Origin: Branchiostoma floridae | Lineage: Eukaryota; Chordata; Leptocardii; Amphioxiformes; Branchiostomatidae | Assembly: GCF_000003815.2 (NCBI RefSeq) | Contig: NC_049995.1 | Coordinates: 5,675,183-5,739,182, forward strand | Reading direction: 5' to 3' | Length of the DNA stretch: 64,000 nt | Shown: piece by piece, positions 21,973-30,634 of the stretch | How the letters are laid out: every line of letters starts with the position of its first letter | Numbering within the stretch: the stretch's first letter is position 1 | Translations under genes and position numbers: made by a program | The notes under the pieces: generated by a model | Seen by the model: the letters and a program-made list of their open reading frames with translations, nothing else | What the model was told of the DNA's origin: nothing | The model's database searches: none

Positions 21973-22859
21973 GATTGATAACAGCATGGTCATGTATGGG
22001 TGATCTGGTCTCGCATTTGGAATAATGTGTAAATAAATTGACCTACGTAGGCAGATATATGAGTTGAACATGATAGCAGTATATGGAAAATATTGTTCTG
22101 TGTACCAGTAAGACATATGCATGTTTGAGGTCTTATCGAGCCATGTTTAAGTACCAGTAGCTTCTTGAAAAAGCCTCATGCTTTACCTTCATAAAGGGAT
22201 GATAAGACTTGTTAAGGGTGTACTTAAGCCACATGGTTCTCCTCAATTCTCTAACAAGACAGCGTTTTTTGTGTGGAGTTTCGGTGATTTTGTTTTGAAA
22301 GGAAGGTGTGTTTACTTACAAGGAGTGAGTCTTAGAGTCTGTCTGGGATAAGAATAAGCCTTGAGAAGTCTTAAGTCTTAAGAGAGACAGTCTCCTTCAT
22401 ACATGATACAAAAAATTTCATGTAAATCCTTAGGCTTATATTTCTGTCGGATTAAGATAAGACTTTTTGATCCCTTTTTCATGAGATTCTTTTAAATACT
22501 AAGCTCTTTTTTTCTATTTTTAGAACTGTTACAGTAGCTAAATGTACATTTTGTCGTTAGATTTTACTTTTAGTCGTGTTGCCTCTGTTTTTAACATGTC
22601 CCCTTGCTGAATTGTAAAAATGTAAACGAAAAATGCGAGGAAATGATATTCGTATCGACTATTGAGTACTTTACACATGTTACAGGTGTAGTTGAAGTTG
22701 TAATCAGGTGTGTGACAGGTGTCAGTAGCCGTGTGATTGGCACCTGACAGCTGTGATACTTCACACCTGTGGTAACTACTGTGTACTGGTGATGTCAAGG
22801 ACATTCTGTCCAGTATTTTGGTCTATAGTCAGGACTACAATGTAGGTGGTGCTTTGTGC

Positions 22860-23105
22860 CTAAACTCAGGTCCAGGTTTGGGTCCTGATTACTGTTGTAC
22901 TTCAGAAAAAACGGACCAGAAAAAAATCAGTGCACCGGATCTTTGTTCCGATTAGAAAATGAACAGATAATACTTAGTCTAGCAGTCGTTCATGCGTTTT
23001 GTGGCTTACTGGGCCAAGAAAATAATGAGCAAAGTAAAGGAGAGTCATTTTTACCCAGTTTCTACAGTCGAACTTGGTCGAAGTTAGTGTTGTTTACATG
23101 AAGAT
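22860..23105. mobile_element. Degenerate fragment of the GGTCC-rich MITE family
   Basis: AAAACGGACCAG, TTCCGATTAGAAAATGAA, GTGGCTTACTGGGCCAAGAA and TCTACAGTCGAACTTGGTC align in order with 30240-30440. Only that half is recognisable. The 68-codon frame across it is a by-product. Confidence 0.55.
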
Positions 23106-23781
23106 AGGATTTTTTCTGCATTTTGAAAATATACATTACAGAATATTTTTAGTTTGCAGTATACTGTACAATCAGAAAATACAACTCTAAGCCCGGGACA
23201 GAGCTGATTGACATCAGAAACACAGAAAACAATATCAATAAACACATAATTGTATAAAAGCAATTCATCATTTTACTGACATTAAATTGCCAGACATCAA
23301 AACATTGTAAGTACAACTACATGTATGTCAACAATGTTTCCTACATACTGGAATTTGTGCCCTGACTCCCAGCTCAAAAACCTATTGTGTCTAATTTGTT
23401 ATTGTTATTTTCCTAACGACATTTCTGTTTCAACGTGATGACGCACGTTGTGTCCAAAAATAGACAATGTTTTGCTAACAAATATGCACCTTGCGCATGT
23501 GGTATTAGTGAACAATGAGAGAAGATCCTGGACATGTTGTTGGAAAACACACCTTTGTTTTTCTTGGTTACTGTCCCGACAGACTGTATTAACGGGTTAT
23601 GCATTCAAATATGTTTCTGAGGTCAGAAATAATCACTTGTGAACAGGGTTGTCCCTTGGGACCCATCCCTCTGTTCCAGGACTAAAATTTGCATGTTGGG
23701 ACAGAAATAAAATTTCATCCTGTTCTTTCAAAGAATGTGTAAAACTTAGGCCATTTTGATTTGATTACATGGATGACATTA

Positions 23782-24223
23782 GGCCACACCAATTTAATTT
23801 CTTGGTTCACGGATTTTTTCATAAAAAATATGGAGCGAGAGGGCGAAATAAAAATAAAAATTGTAAAATGGTTGGGGTAAAGGTATAGGCTAGTCCAAAA
23901 CATAAAGAATAAAAAAATTCAGCTTGAAAAAAGTACAATTTTAAAACACTATTACTGTACAGTAACAGCACCTGTTCGTTGAAAATTACAAAAGTAGTGT
24001 CAGTATTTATGTTTGTCCCATTCTTCATGAATGAAAAATATAACTTCAATAATAATACCCACACTTTAAGGAGATTATAATATAAAGGCCAATTTGCTAC
24101 ACTAGAATGTTGGTGAATGGTTTCATTAATGGTGAAAATTTGCTGAGTGGTAATTTTTATTTTTATTTTCCAAAAAATAGGAGCGAGCAAATCCGTGAAC
24201 CAAGAAATTAAATTGGTGTGGCC
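23782..24223. mobile_element. GGCCACACC-TIR MITE (Harbinger-like), copy A, inverted
   Basis: A 442-bp copy with about 37-bp terminal repeats that begin GGCCACACCAATTTAATTTC and continue TTGGTTCACGGATT. TTA precedes the left end; the right flank is AAG, so one side of the target duplication is lost. The body is inverted relative to copies B and C and contains an extra stretch of about 70 bases around 23960-24050. Confidence 0.82.
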
Positions 24224-24309
24224 AAGGAGGTTGAAAGAGGGAATCCCAAAGCTGATGCAAGCTTGTGAATGAAAAAAGTGTGACAGAAAATAAAGTTGAG
24301 TTTAGGATG

Positions 24310-24385
24310 AAATCTAAGTGGTCAGGAAGGTTGAACAAATGACTGGACACACAGAGTGTTACCAATTAACAATAGATTCTTTATT
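24310..24385. repeat. Short dispersed repeat shared with 16100-16175
   Basis: GTGGTCAGGAAGGTTGAACA, AATGACTGGACACACAGAGT and AACAATAGATTCTTT align with the stretch at 16100 in the same orientation. Confidence 0.55.
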
Positions 24386-24631
24386 TTTGACTGACTTTGG
24401 CATTCTAATAATTGACATTAGTACATTTTTGTACATGCAGCTGTTTTTTGATGTTTCAGTGCAATTTATGGCAATAGATTTGCTCATTTCGAGCTGCTGT
24501 GTACAAGTTACAGAAAATTCATGTTCGTTTGGATGTCATCCATATAATCAAATCATTATGGCCTTTACATTGCATTTTTATTGGTTCTGAATTGCCAAGT
24601 TTCATAGGCCTTTGTTTTGTTCAGAAAAAGA

Positions 24632-24872
24632 AGATTGAGATTTGCCGGGCATGTATGGTGCCTATCCGACAAGAGAACAACAAAAACAGCTATGTCATGG
24701 GCTCCTAAGGGCACCCGCCCCAGGGGCAGGCCAAAAAACTACACTAAGACGGACCATCTTAGATGATGGAAGGAAAATGGGTCTAAACAACATGGAAAGC
24801 ATGGCAGTAGCTGTTCAAGATCGCAACCTTTGGAGAAAGTATGCTCGACGAGTCGACCAATGCAACAGTGGT
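24632..24872 (+). pseudogene. Decayed LINE reverse-transcriptase C-terminal fragment
   Basis: The + strand reads RLRFAGHVW, then WAPKGTRPRGRPKNY in the same frame from 24698. After a frameshift between about 24735 and 24750 it continues TILDDGRKMGL and VQDRNLWRKYARRV in the next frame. This order (RLR.GHV, RGRP, a D..K.G segment, DR..W+) is the well-known C-terminal tail of endonuclease/reverse-transcriptase proteins of non-LTR retrotransposons. Only the tail is present, the frame is broken, and no reverse-transcriptase catalytic motif is seen upstream. It lies in the putative last intron of the TM9SF1-like gene on the same strand. The LINE clade cannot be assigned from this piece. Confidence 0.75.
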
Positions 24873-24948
24873 GCGGGAGGGTCTAAGGTCTAAGGTAAGG
24901 TGTTTTGTAGAGTTAATTCTTAATTGTTATCTCCTTATTTGCCTACAG

Positions 24949-25150
24949 GTCCACTGGGGTTTTCATCTTCCTGTACGCACTGTTCTACTACTACAAGCGT
25001 TCCAACATGTCCGGTACGCTGCAGACAGTGGAATTCTTCGGCTACACCATCCTCATCTGCTACGCCTTCTTCCTGAGCCTCGGAACTGTGTCGTTCTTCG
25101 CTTCGCTCAAGTTCATCCGCTACATCTACGTCAACCTGAAAATGGACTAA
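24949..25150 (+). CDS. TM9SF1: Terminal exon of a TM9SF1-like transmembrane 9 superfamily protein
   Basis: This is the last coding exon of a nonaspanin (TM9SF) gene. These are nine-pass membrane proteins of the endosomal and Golgi system. Seen: a pyrimidine-rich tract and CAG acceptor end at 24948; one base then completes a codon from the previous exon, and 66 codons follow to TAA at 25148-25150. The peptide starts [15 protein letters not shown], passes through KRSNMSG and LQTVEFFGY, has a hydrophobic segment, and ends [12 protein letters not shown]. Known: this run covers the last two membrane helices of the family, and the C-terminal NLKMD is typical of TM9SF1, whereas other members end differently. 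Codon use is GC-rich, unlike the AT-rich flanks, as expected for a real exon. Odd: no upstream TM9SF1 exon was recognised in the preceding 24.9 kb, and a decayed LINE piece ends about 60-75 bases upstream. The gene could be intact with a long last intron, or this could be an isolated exon copy. Confidence 0.88.
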
Positions 25151-25239
25151 AAGATGCGTGTAAGGCTGAGTAGTACAGTGTATAGCACTATTATTATGTT
25201 TCCCCTCACGGAGAAGAAATATATTGTTTTTGCTTGTTT

Positions 25240-25709
25240 CTTCGCTCAAGTTCATCCACTACATCTACGTCAACCTGAAAATGAACTAAGAAATATTAGT
25301 TACATGTATACCCCCCTCACATTAGGCAAAACTCGATCAGACGACGAGTCTGCGAGCTCTCAATTACGAGGAGGCATGACCCTGCTGCCGACGAAGAAAT
25401 GCCAGAGTTCCCCCTTCCCGTCAGGGTCATGCCTCCTTGTAATTTGGAGCTCGCAGACTCGTCGTCCGATCGATTTTCGCCTAATGTGAAGGGGTATAAG
25501 GCTTGTTACTACAGTGTATAGCACTATTATTATGTTTCCCTTCATGGGAAGAAACATATTGTTTTTGCTTGTTTCTTCGCTCAAGTTCATCCGCTACATC
25601 TGCGTTAACCTGAAAATGCACTAAGAGATACCAGTAAGGCTTGGTAGTACAGCGTATAGCATTATTGTTATGTTTCCCTTCATGGGAAGAAACATATTGT
25701 TTTTGCTTG
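25240..25709 (+). pseudogene. Two tandem partial copies of the TM9SF1 3' end plus 3'UTR
   Basis: The last 16-17 codons of the TM9SF1-like exon and about 90 bases of following UTR recur twice downstream. Anchor motif CTTCGCTCAA lies at 25101 in the exon, 25240 in copy 2 and 25575 in copy 3. The unit is about 139-143 bp once the MITE in copy 2 is removed. Each copy keeps SLKFI.YI.VNLKM and a stop, but the final residue drifts (D in the gene, N in copy 2, H in copy 3). The shared UTR contains ACAGTGTATAGCACTATT and ends in ATTGTTTTTGCTTG. Neither copy has a convincing splice acceptor at the equivalent position, so they probably lie in the 3'UTR or just beyond it rather than being alternative exons. 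Confidence 0.85.
25307..25498. mobile_element. Palindromic MITE inside TM9SF1 tail copy 2
   Basis: A 192-bp foldback element splits tail copy 2. Its arms start TATACCCC, read through CACATTAGGC and then through GACGACGAGTCTGCGAGCTC, and continue to GGAGGCATGACCCTG in inverted order at the other end, so most of the element pairs with itself around a short centre near 25390-25420. TA or TATA at both edges suggests a TA target, though the exact edge is ambiguous because the terminus itself reads TATA. No coding capacity is seen. The host unit is contiguous on either side once it is removed. Confidence 0.8.
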
Positions 25710-25772
25710 TTTCTTTCCTATCTATTTTCTTCTTATATCCAAATTAAAGCTCATCTGTGGTTGGTAGAATCC

Positions 25773-25920
25773 ATAGTTGAAAAAGTTTAAACTTTGTTCC
25801 AACACAACAGAAGAAAGTCTCAAAATTTCAAATCATCTATCTGACGAAGGTTCCGAGTACTCGACCGTAAATCTGAGTCCTTCTGTTGTGTTGGAACAAA
25901 GTTTAAACTTTTTCAACTAT
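25773..25920. repeat. Perfect 41-bp inverted repeat with a 66-nt loop
   Basis: The arms 25773-25813 and 25880-25920 pair without mismatch (ATAGTTGAAAAAGTTTAAAC, TTTGTTCCAACACAACAG, AAG). The loop reads CTGACGAAGGTTCCGAGTAC and ACTCGACC, a phrase of a type seen near retroelement ends. CTATTTTCTTCTT occurs just upstream (about 25726) and again at the right edge. It is a recent foldback element or duplication, lying close downstream of the TM9SF tail copies. Confidence 0.82.
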
Positions 25921-27174
25921 TTTCTTCTTCTTTTAAGTTCTAAAGACCAGATGGCTATCACCATCCGTGATGGTAACCAGTGTAAAAGTACAATGTAGCA
26001 GACACCTTGTAGTGGTTCGATTACATCATGTAGCAAGAGGCAGGACAGAGCTGGAGGTGCTGGTCACAAAATATATTTAGGAGTCTGAGTGAGAATAAAC
26101 TATTTCCTTGTGTTAAGGGAACTGTGTTATGTGGACTCTCCAACATGGGGATTTGTGTACAGAACATGGCCACTTCCACTGCTTTCTAGGTCAAGTATTA
26201 TGCCACAGTATCTGGTAGACTTTCAGAGTGTTTGCCGTGTTGGTAGTGCGCTATAGTACTAGTAATGGCAGCTTTTGACCCAACACGCAACATTGGTTGG
26301 CAAACATAGACAGCTGGACTTACAAGGATAAAATCATGGCTTTCACAGACACACAACAAGAAGAAATTTCATTTCCCTCACTGTATAACATAAAGTTACT
26401 TTTGAATCTTTTATAGTTGACATAGGGTTTTTTCCCCATTGTTTGTAGGAAACATCAACATTAACTTTTAAAAAGTTAATGTGAGATTCATTTTTAAGTT
26501 CATGGCACCTAATTTTTAGGCACGGTGAAGATCATAAGTTTGCATTATTTTTTAGTTCGCAGTTGAAACAATTAGCACATAAAATACCTGCGCTTGATTG
26601 TGGATATGATGAGTTTGCAATTATGGAGAAAAGCATACAGTGTACAAAAAAAATGTATTTTTTCCCCATTATTCTGTGCTTTCTTAAGCTAATTCCCATT
26701 TGAAAAATTCCTCACAAAAATTGAGTTATGAATCTTCCCCCAACCCACCATGGACACTACATCACTTCATATCATAGTTTGTGTGTCATATTCTTAGCTT
26801 TAGGGAACAATGTCGTCAAACTAGTCTTGAAATAATACTTTTTCATAAGCAGAAAAATATTTCAACTCCAACAGTGGTCATGTTATTAAAATGCATTTCA
26901 GTTTTATTTTTTCTTTGTTCTGTTTTTTTTTTAAATTTAAATTGAATCAATAAGAAGAGTGGTGAGATTTGGGTTAATTGATATCAATGTATATTAATTA
27001 CGAAACATAATTTATGATTGTTTAGAATTTTGGGCATTTCATAAAATACATATGGTGAGATAGTGATAGTAACAATTCTTCAGTTGTGATGGTCTATCTT
27101 AATTACTAACTACAATAAAGTCATGTATTACAAAAAGACATACCCTTTACTTTGTTTATGTAGAAACGAGCTTA
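25921..27174. other. Non-coding, downstream of the TM9SF tail copies
   Basis: AT-rich, with a small palindrome at about 26459-26485 (CATTAACTTTT / AAAAAGTTAATG). No coding sequence seen. A precise poly-A site for the TM9SF gene is not clear; ATTAAA at 25743-25748 is one candidate. Confidence 0.45.
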
Positions 27175-27547
27175 GGCCACACCAATTTAATTTCTTGGTT
27201 CACGGATTCGCTCGCTCCTATTTTTTGGAAAAAAAAATAAAAATAAAAATTACCACACACGAAATTTTCACCATTAATGAAACCATTCACCAACTTTCTG
27301 GTGTAACAAATTGGCCTTTATATTATAAGCTCCTTAAAGTGTGGGTACAGGTGCTGTTACTGTACAATAATAGACTAAGTGTTTTTGTACTTTTTTCAAG
27401 CTGAAAACTTTTTTTCGTTATGTTTTGGATTAGCCGTTACCTTTACCCCAACCATTTTACAATTTTTATTTTTATTTTTATTTCGTCCTTTCGCTCCATA
27501 TTTTTTGTGAAAAAATCCGTGAACCAAGAAATTAAATTGGTGTGGCC
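27175..27547. mobile_element. GGCCACACC-TIR MITE (Harbinger-like), copy B
   Basis: A 373-bp copy, exactly flanked by TTA on both sides (27172-27174 and 27548-27550). A 3-bp TWA duplication with GGCC termini is the pattern of PIF/Harbinger elements. Inner arms carry GCTCGCTCC/GGAGCGA. No transposase. The ORFs across it and its sister copies are parallel by-products of the same repeat. Confidence 0.85.
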
Positions 27548-27565
27548 TTAGTGTTATTGTGTAGT

Positions 27566-27649
27566 GTTTCTGTATGTTAATGTGCCTAAATACCCTGTTT
27601 TTAAAAGCAACAGACATAGGTTACCCCGCGGATAAAGGTGAACTAGCAT
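27566..27649. mobile_element. Right-end fragment of the TAGTTCACC MITE family
   Basis: CCTAAATACCCTGTTTTTAA, ACATAGGTTACCCCGCGGAT and AAAGGTGAACTAGCAT match the right part of the 27971 element, followed by TA. The left half is missing. It begins some 20 bases after MITE copy B. Confidence 0.7.
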
Positions 27650-27970
27650 TAGGTGGTAACACCTTATACATGTGGTATACTAATTGCTGTAAACTCAAGG
27701 ATGTAAATATATGCACCATCCTAATGTACAGTATAATGCAAGGCACTTACATGTAAACTTTACTATAATGGTACAAATGTACATGATATATTTCCACAGG
27801 AATTGTAGTCAACAGTTGACTTATAATGGGCTGGTCTATTTAGAAAGAAGTTAGGATACTATGGTAGAAAATATCCCACCCACCTTGTTAATGACTTCTT
27901 TCTTGTCACTTTTTTTCCATATAGTGCTGTGTTAATACAACATACATAGATATATATATAAACAATGTAT

Positions 27971-28663
27971 TGATAGTTCACCTTTATTTAACAGGTAACC
28001 CATATCCATTGTATTTAAAGGGACATAATGTAAAAAAGAAAGTCACTGTTTTCAGCCATTTTGAGTTGAGTCTACCTTATTACACTGCACAGCAATATTT
28101 ACAACGTATTGATACGACTTTGTTGAGCCGCGAGAACGTCTCGAAATGTGCGCACTTCCCTCCGCCGCTTGAGTTGTCCGCCATTTTATCCAACTCTCCG
28201 ACGAACCAAAGTGCGCTTTAGAATGCGTTCGGTGGTTCGCTCGAATCGTTACTGAATTTTGTTGAAAGTCCCCGCGAAGCTCCGAGGATCTGCGACCGCA
28301 ACGGTCGATTCGGAAATCTACGGCCGGCTTACTTCCGGTATGCTACCCGGAAGTAAGTGAATTTGGTCGTGGCTTACTTTGGCGTTGTTAATTAGCGCTA
28401 GAAATGTGATAAAATGATGCAGATAAGTTGGAAATAAGTTACAAATGTCAATATGACTGGAGATATTAAAGTTCAGAACCTTTGAAATTTTGGCGCCAAA
28501 TTTCTACAATATGTCCCTTAAACAGGGTATGTAGGGATATCAAGTGGATGGATGGTAGTTTCAAAATGCAATACTTTAAAAAATGGTAATTTGATATCCC
28601 TAAATACCTTGTCTTTAAGTACAACGGATATAGGTTACCCCGCGGATAAAGGTGAACTAGCAT
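27971..28663. mobile_element. TAGTTCACC-TIR MITE carrying a nested insertion
   Basis: The left part (27971-28019) and right part (28518-28663) together make a copy of the 48681 element: TAGTTCACCTTTATTT, GGTAACCCATATCCATTG ... GTAGTTTCAAAATGCAATAC ... GGATATAGGTTACC, GGTGAACTAGCAT. Removing the nested element and its duplication leaves about 190 bp, close to the 194 bp of the intact copy. Confidence 0.8.
28020..28517. mobile_element. 498-bp GGGACATA-TIR element nested in a MITE
   Basis: The ends are GGGACATAATGTA and, inverted, GGGACATATTGTA (12 of 13 identical). TTAAA lies on both sides (28015-28019, 28518-28522), which could be a 5-bp duplication or a TTAA target. It is clearly richer in GC and CpG than its surroundings. 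It includes two CCATTTT words (YY1-like) and a hairpin CTTACTTCCGG / CCGGAAGTAAG with an 8-nt loop at 28328-28357 that holds two ETS-type cores. The 83-codon + frame (27970-28221) spans the outer and inner element and is not a gene. Confidence 0.8.
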
Positions 28664-28849
28664 TACATATATATCCCCCTGCCCTTCCTTTTTTACTAGG
28701 CTATGTGGGGCAGCTATAAGCATAGTTTGTATTATCAAAGGAGAGTTTCATCGAAATAGATCTATCTAAGCAATGAAACAAGAAGAACTGTGAGATTTGA
28801 AGGTATTTGTTGTTACTCTGATCATTATTTCAATTTTGTGTTATCATTA

Positions 28850-29210
28850 GGCCACACCAATTTAATTTCTTGGTTCACGGATTCGCTCGCTCCTATGTTT
28901 TGGAAAATAAAATAAAAATAAAAACTACCACTCAGCAAATTTTCACCATTAATGAAACCATTCACCAACTTTCTGGTGTAGCAAATTGGCCTTTATATTA
29001 TAAGCTCCTTAAAGTGTGGGTACAGGTGCTGTTACTGTACAAAAATAGTGTTTTTGTACTTTGTTCAAGCTGAAAACGTTTTTTCTTTATGTTTTGGATT
29101 AGCCGTTACCTTTACCCCAACCATTTTACAATTTTTATTTTTATTTCGCCTTCTCGCTCCATATTTTTTATGAAAAAATCCGTGAACCAAGAAATTAAAT
29201 TGGTGTGGCC
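28850..29210. mobile_element. GGCCACACC-TIR MITE (Harbinger-like), copy C
   Basis: A 361-bp copy in the same orientation as copy B and close to it in sequence, again with TTA on both sides (28847-28849, 29211-29213). Internal CCTTTATATTATAAGCTCCT and TGGGTACAGGTGCTGTTACT are shared by B and C, and inverted in A. Confidence 0.85.
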
Positions 29211-30201
29211 TTAGTTTGAAGTGTAAAATGTAAAGTATAGCGCTGTTTCAAAAATTGTCAGCAAGACTTTTATGCAAAGGACTGATTTGTATGTTGTTTT
29301 TTTCCTTTGCTATCTTGTATTCTTTTCTTTTTTTTCGAAAGTTGGCTGCCCCCCTCCCCCTACTAAAGTAAAACTACTATTCTTATGTAGGAATTATGTG
29401 TTGAAAGATATGTTGAAAAATACACATTTCTCTCTAGTACATATGTATAGTGATATAAAAAAATGTTATGTTAAGGCGTAAGCTGTTATGATAAATATGC
29501 CGTAGAGAATGGTGATATTTTTCAGACATGAAGAATATGTATAAATATAGGGTTCTATGCTCTATTGTCTGTATCTATTCTATATAGTTATGTCAAGCTC
29601 TTTTCCAAATGATGATTTTTAGTGTACTTATTTTCAGTGGTAAAAGGTGTTTTCTTATTGGATAATTGTTTAGTCATGAGATGTTCTGTTGTATTGAAAG
29701 GACCAATCAAAAAGGGTGTTACAGCCCAAGTCTACTTGTTATCTCTGGTGATGTTTAGAAGGCTTATTTTCATTGGTTGTTAGTGTATTACATTTACATA
29801 TTAAGTTGTAGACTGAAAGTCATTGTTGTATTTGTTTTGTTAGAAGTTATTTGAGCTTGATCATGTATATACAAGACAATTTCACTCGCTATGTGTGAAA
29901 AGTCCAGTTTAAGGGAATGATTTTCACTTGAATGCCAGAAATGATGCAGTAGAGAGATTGTACTAGACTTGTATGCAAAATGTGGAATTTGGGACTTATA
30001 GTGGAGAAATAAAATGGGGTAAAGAATGTTGTGCTTTTGTTATCTTTGCGTTTAACAAAACAAGATTATTTCTTTATTGGGGAGGTACTCTCCAACCACA
30101 GGTTTGGCCCCAACTTTAGGTGTTTTTCATTTGCCAAACTTCTCGATTTTCCTTAACATTTGCGGACCTCAAGATAAAAGAATAAAGCCAACAGTCTAGG
30201 A

Positions 30202-30634
30202 GTGGGTACTGGTACAAAACCGATTTTTCTTATTGGACCGGTCCCAAAAAAAACAGACCTAAAAGATTCAGTAGACTGGATTTGGGACCGATTAGAAAAT
30301 AAAACGAAAATACCGGCAGCCATTCACATGTTTTGGGGCTTACAGGTCCAAGAAATTTACAAGGGTAAAGTAGAGGAGAGTTGATAACTTGATAGTCATG
30401 TACCGAAGTTCTACAGTCAAAATTGGTCTTAAGACAGGTAGTTAGTGGTGTTTAAATGTGGATGGGATTTTGAATCGCCAGTAGACGTCGGATACGCCAC
30501 AACAGCTGATCATTTGTAGCAAAATGGACCACTGTTCTGAATATCGCTCGTTCACAAACTATAAGGTATGGTTCAGATCTGGGACTGGACTTGGACCGTA
30601 CCTGTACCTGAATTTTCTGTATTGGTAACTACCC
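30202..30634. mobile_element. GGGTACTGGTAC-TIR MITE, copy 2
   Basis: Its left part (TTCTTATTGGACCGGTCCC, GGGACCGATTAGAAAATAAA) and its right end (the inverse of GGGTAGTTACCAATACAGAA followed by TTCAGGTACAGGTACGG) match the other copies in inverted order. It has no coding sequence. Confidence 0.65.

Noticed and set aside
24935-25489. ORFs overlapping the TM9SF exon and its tail copies in other frames
   Set aside because: They are shadows of the true exon frame and of the duplicated tail, and match no family.
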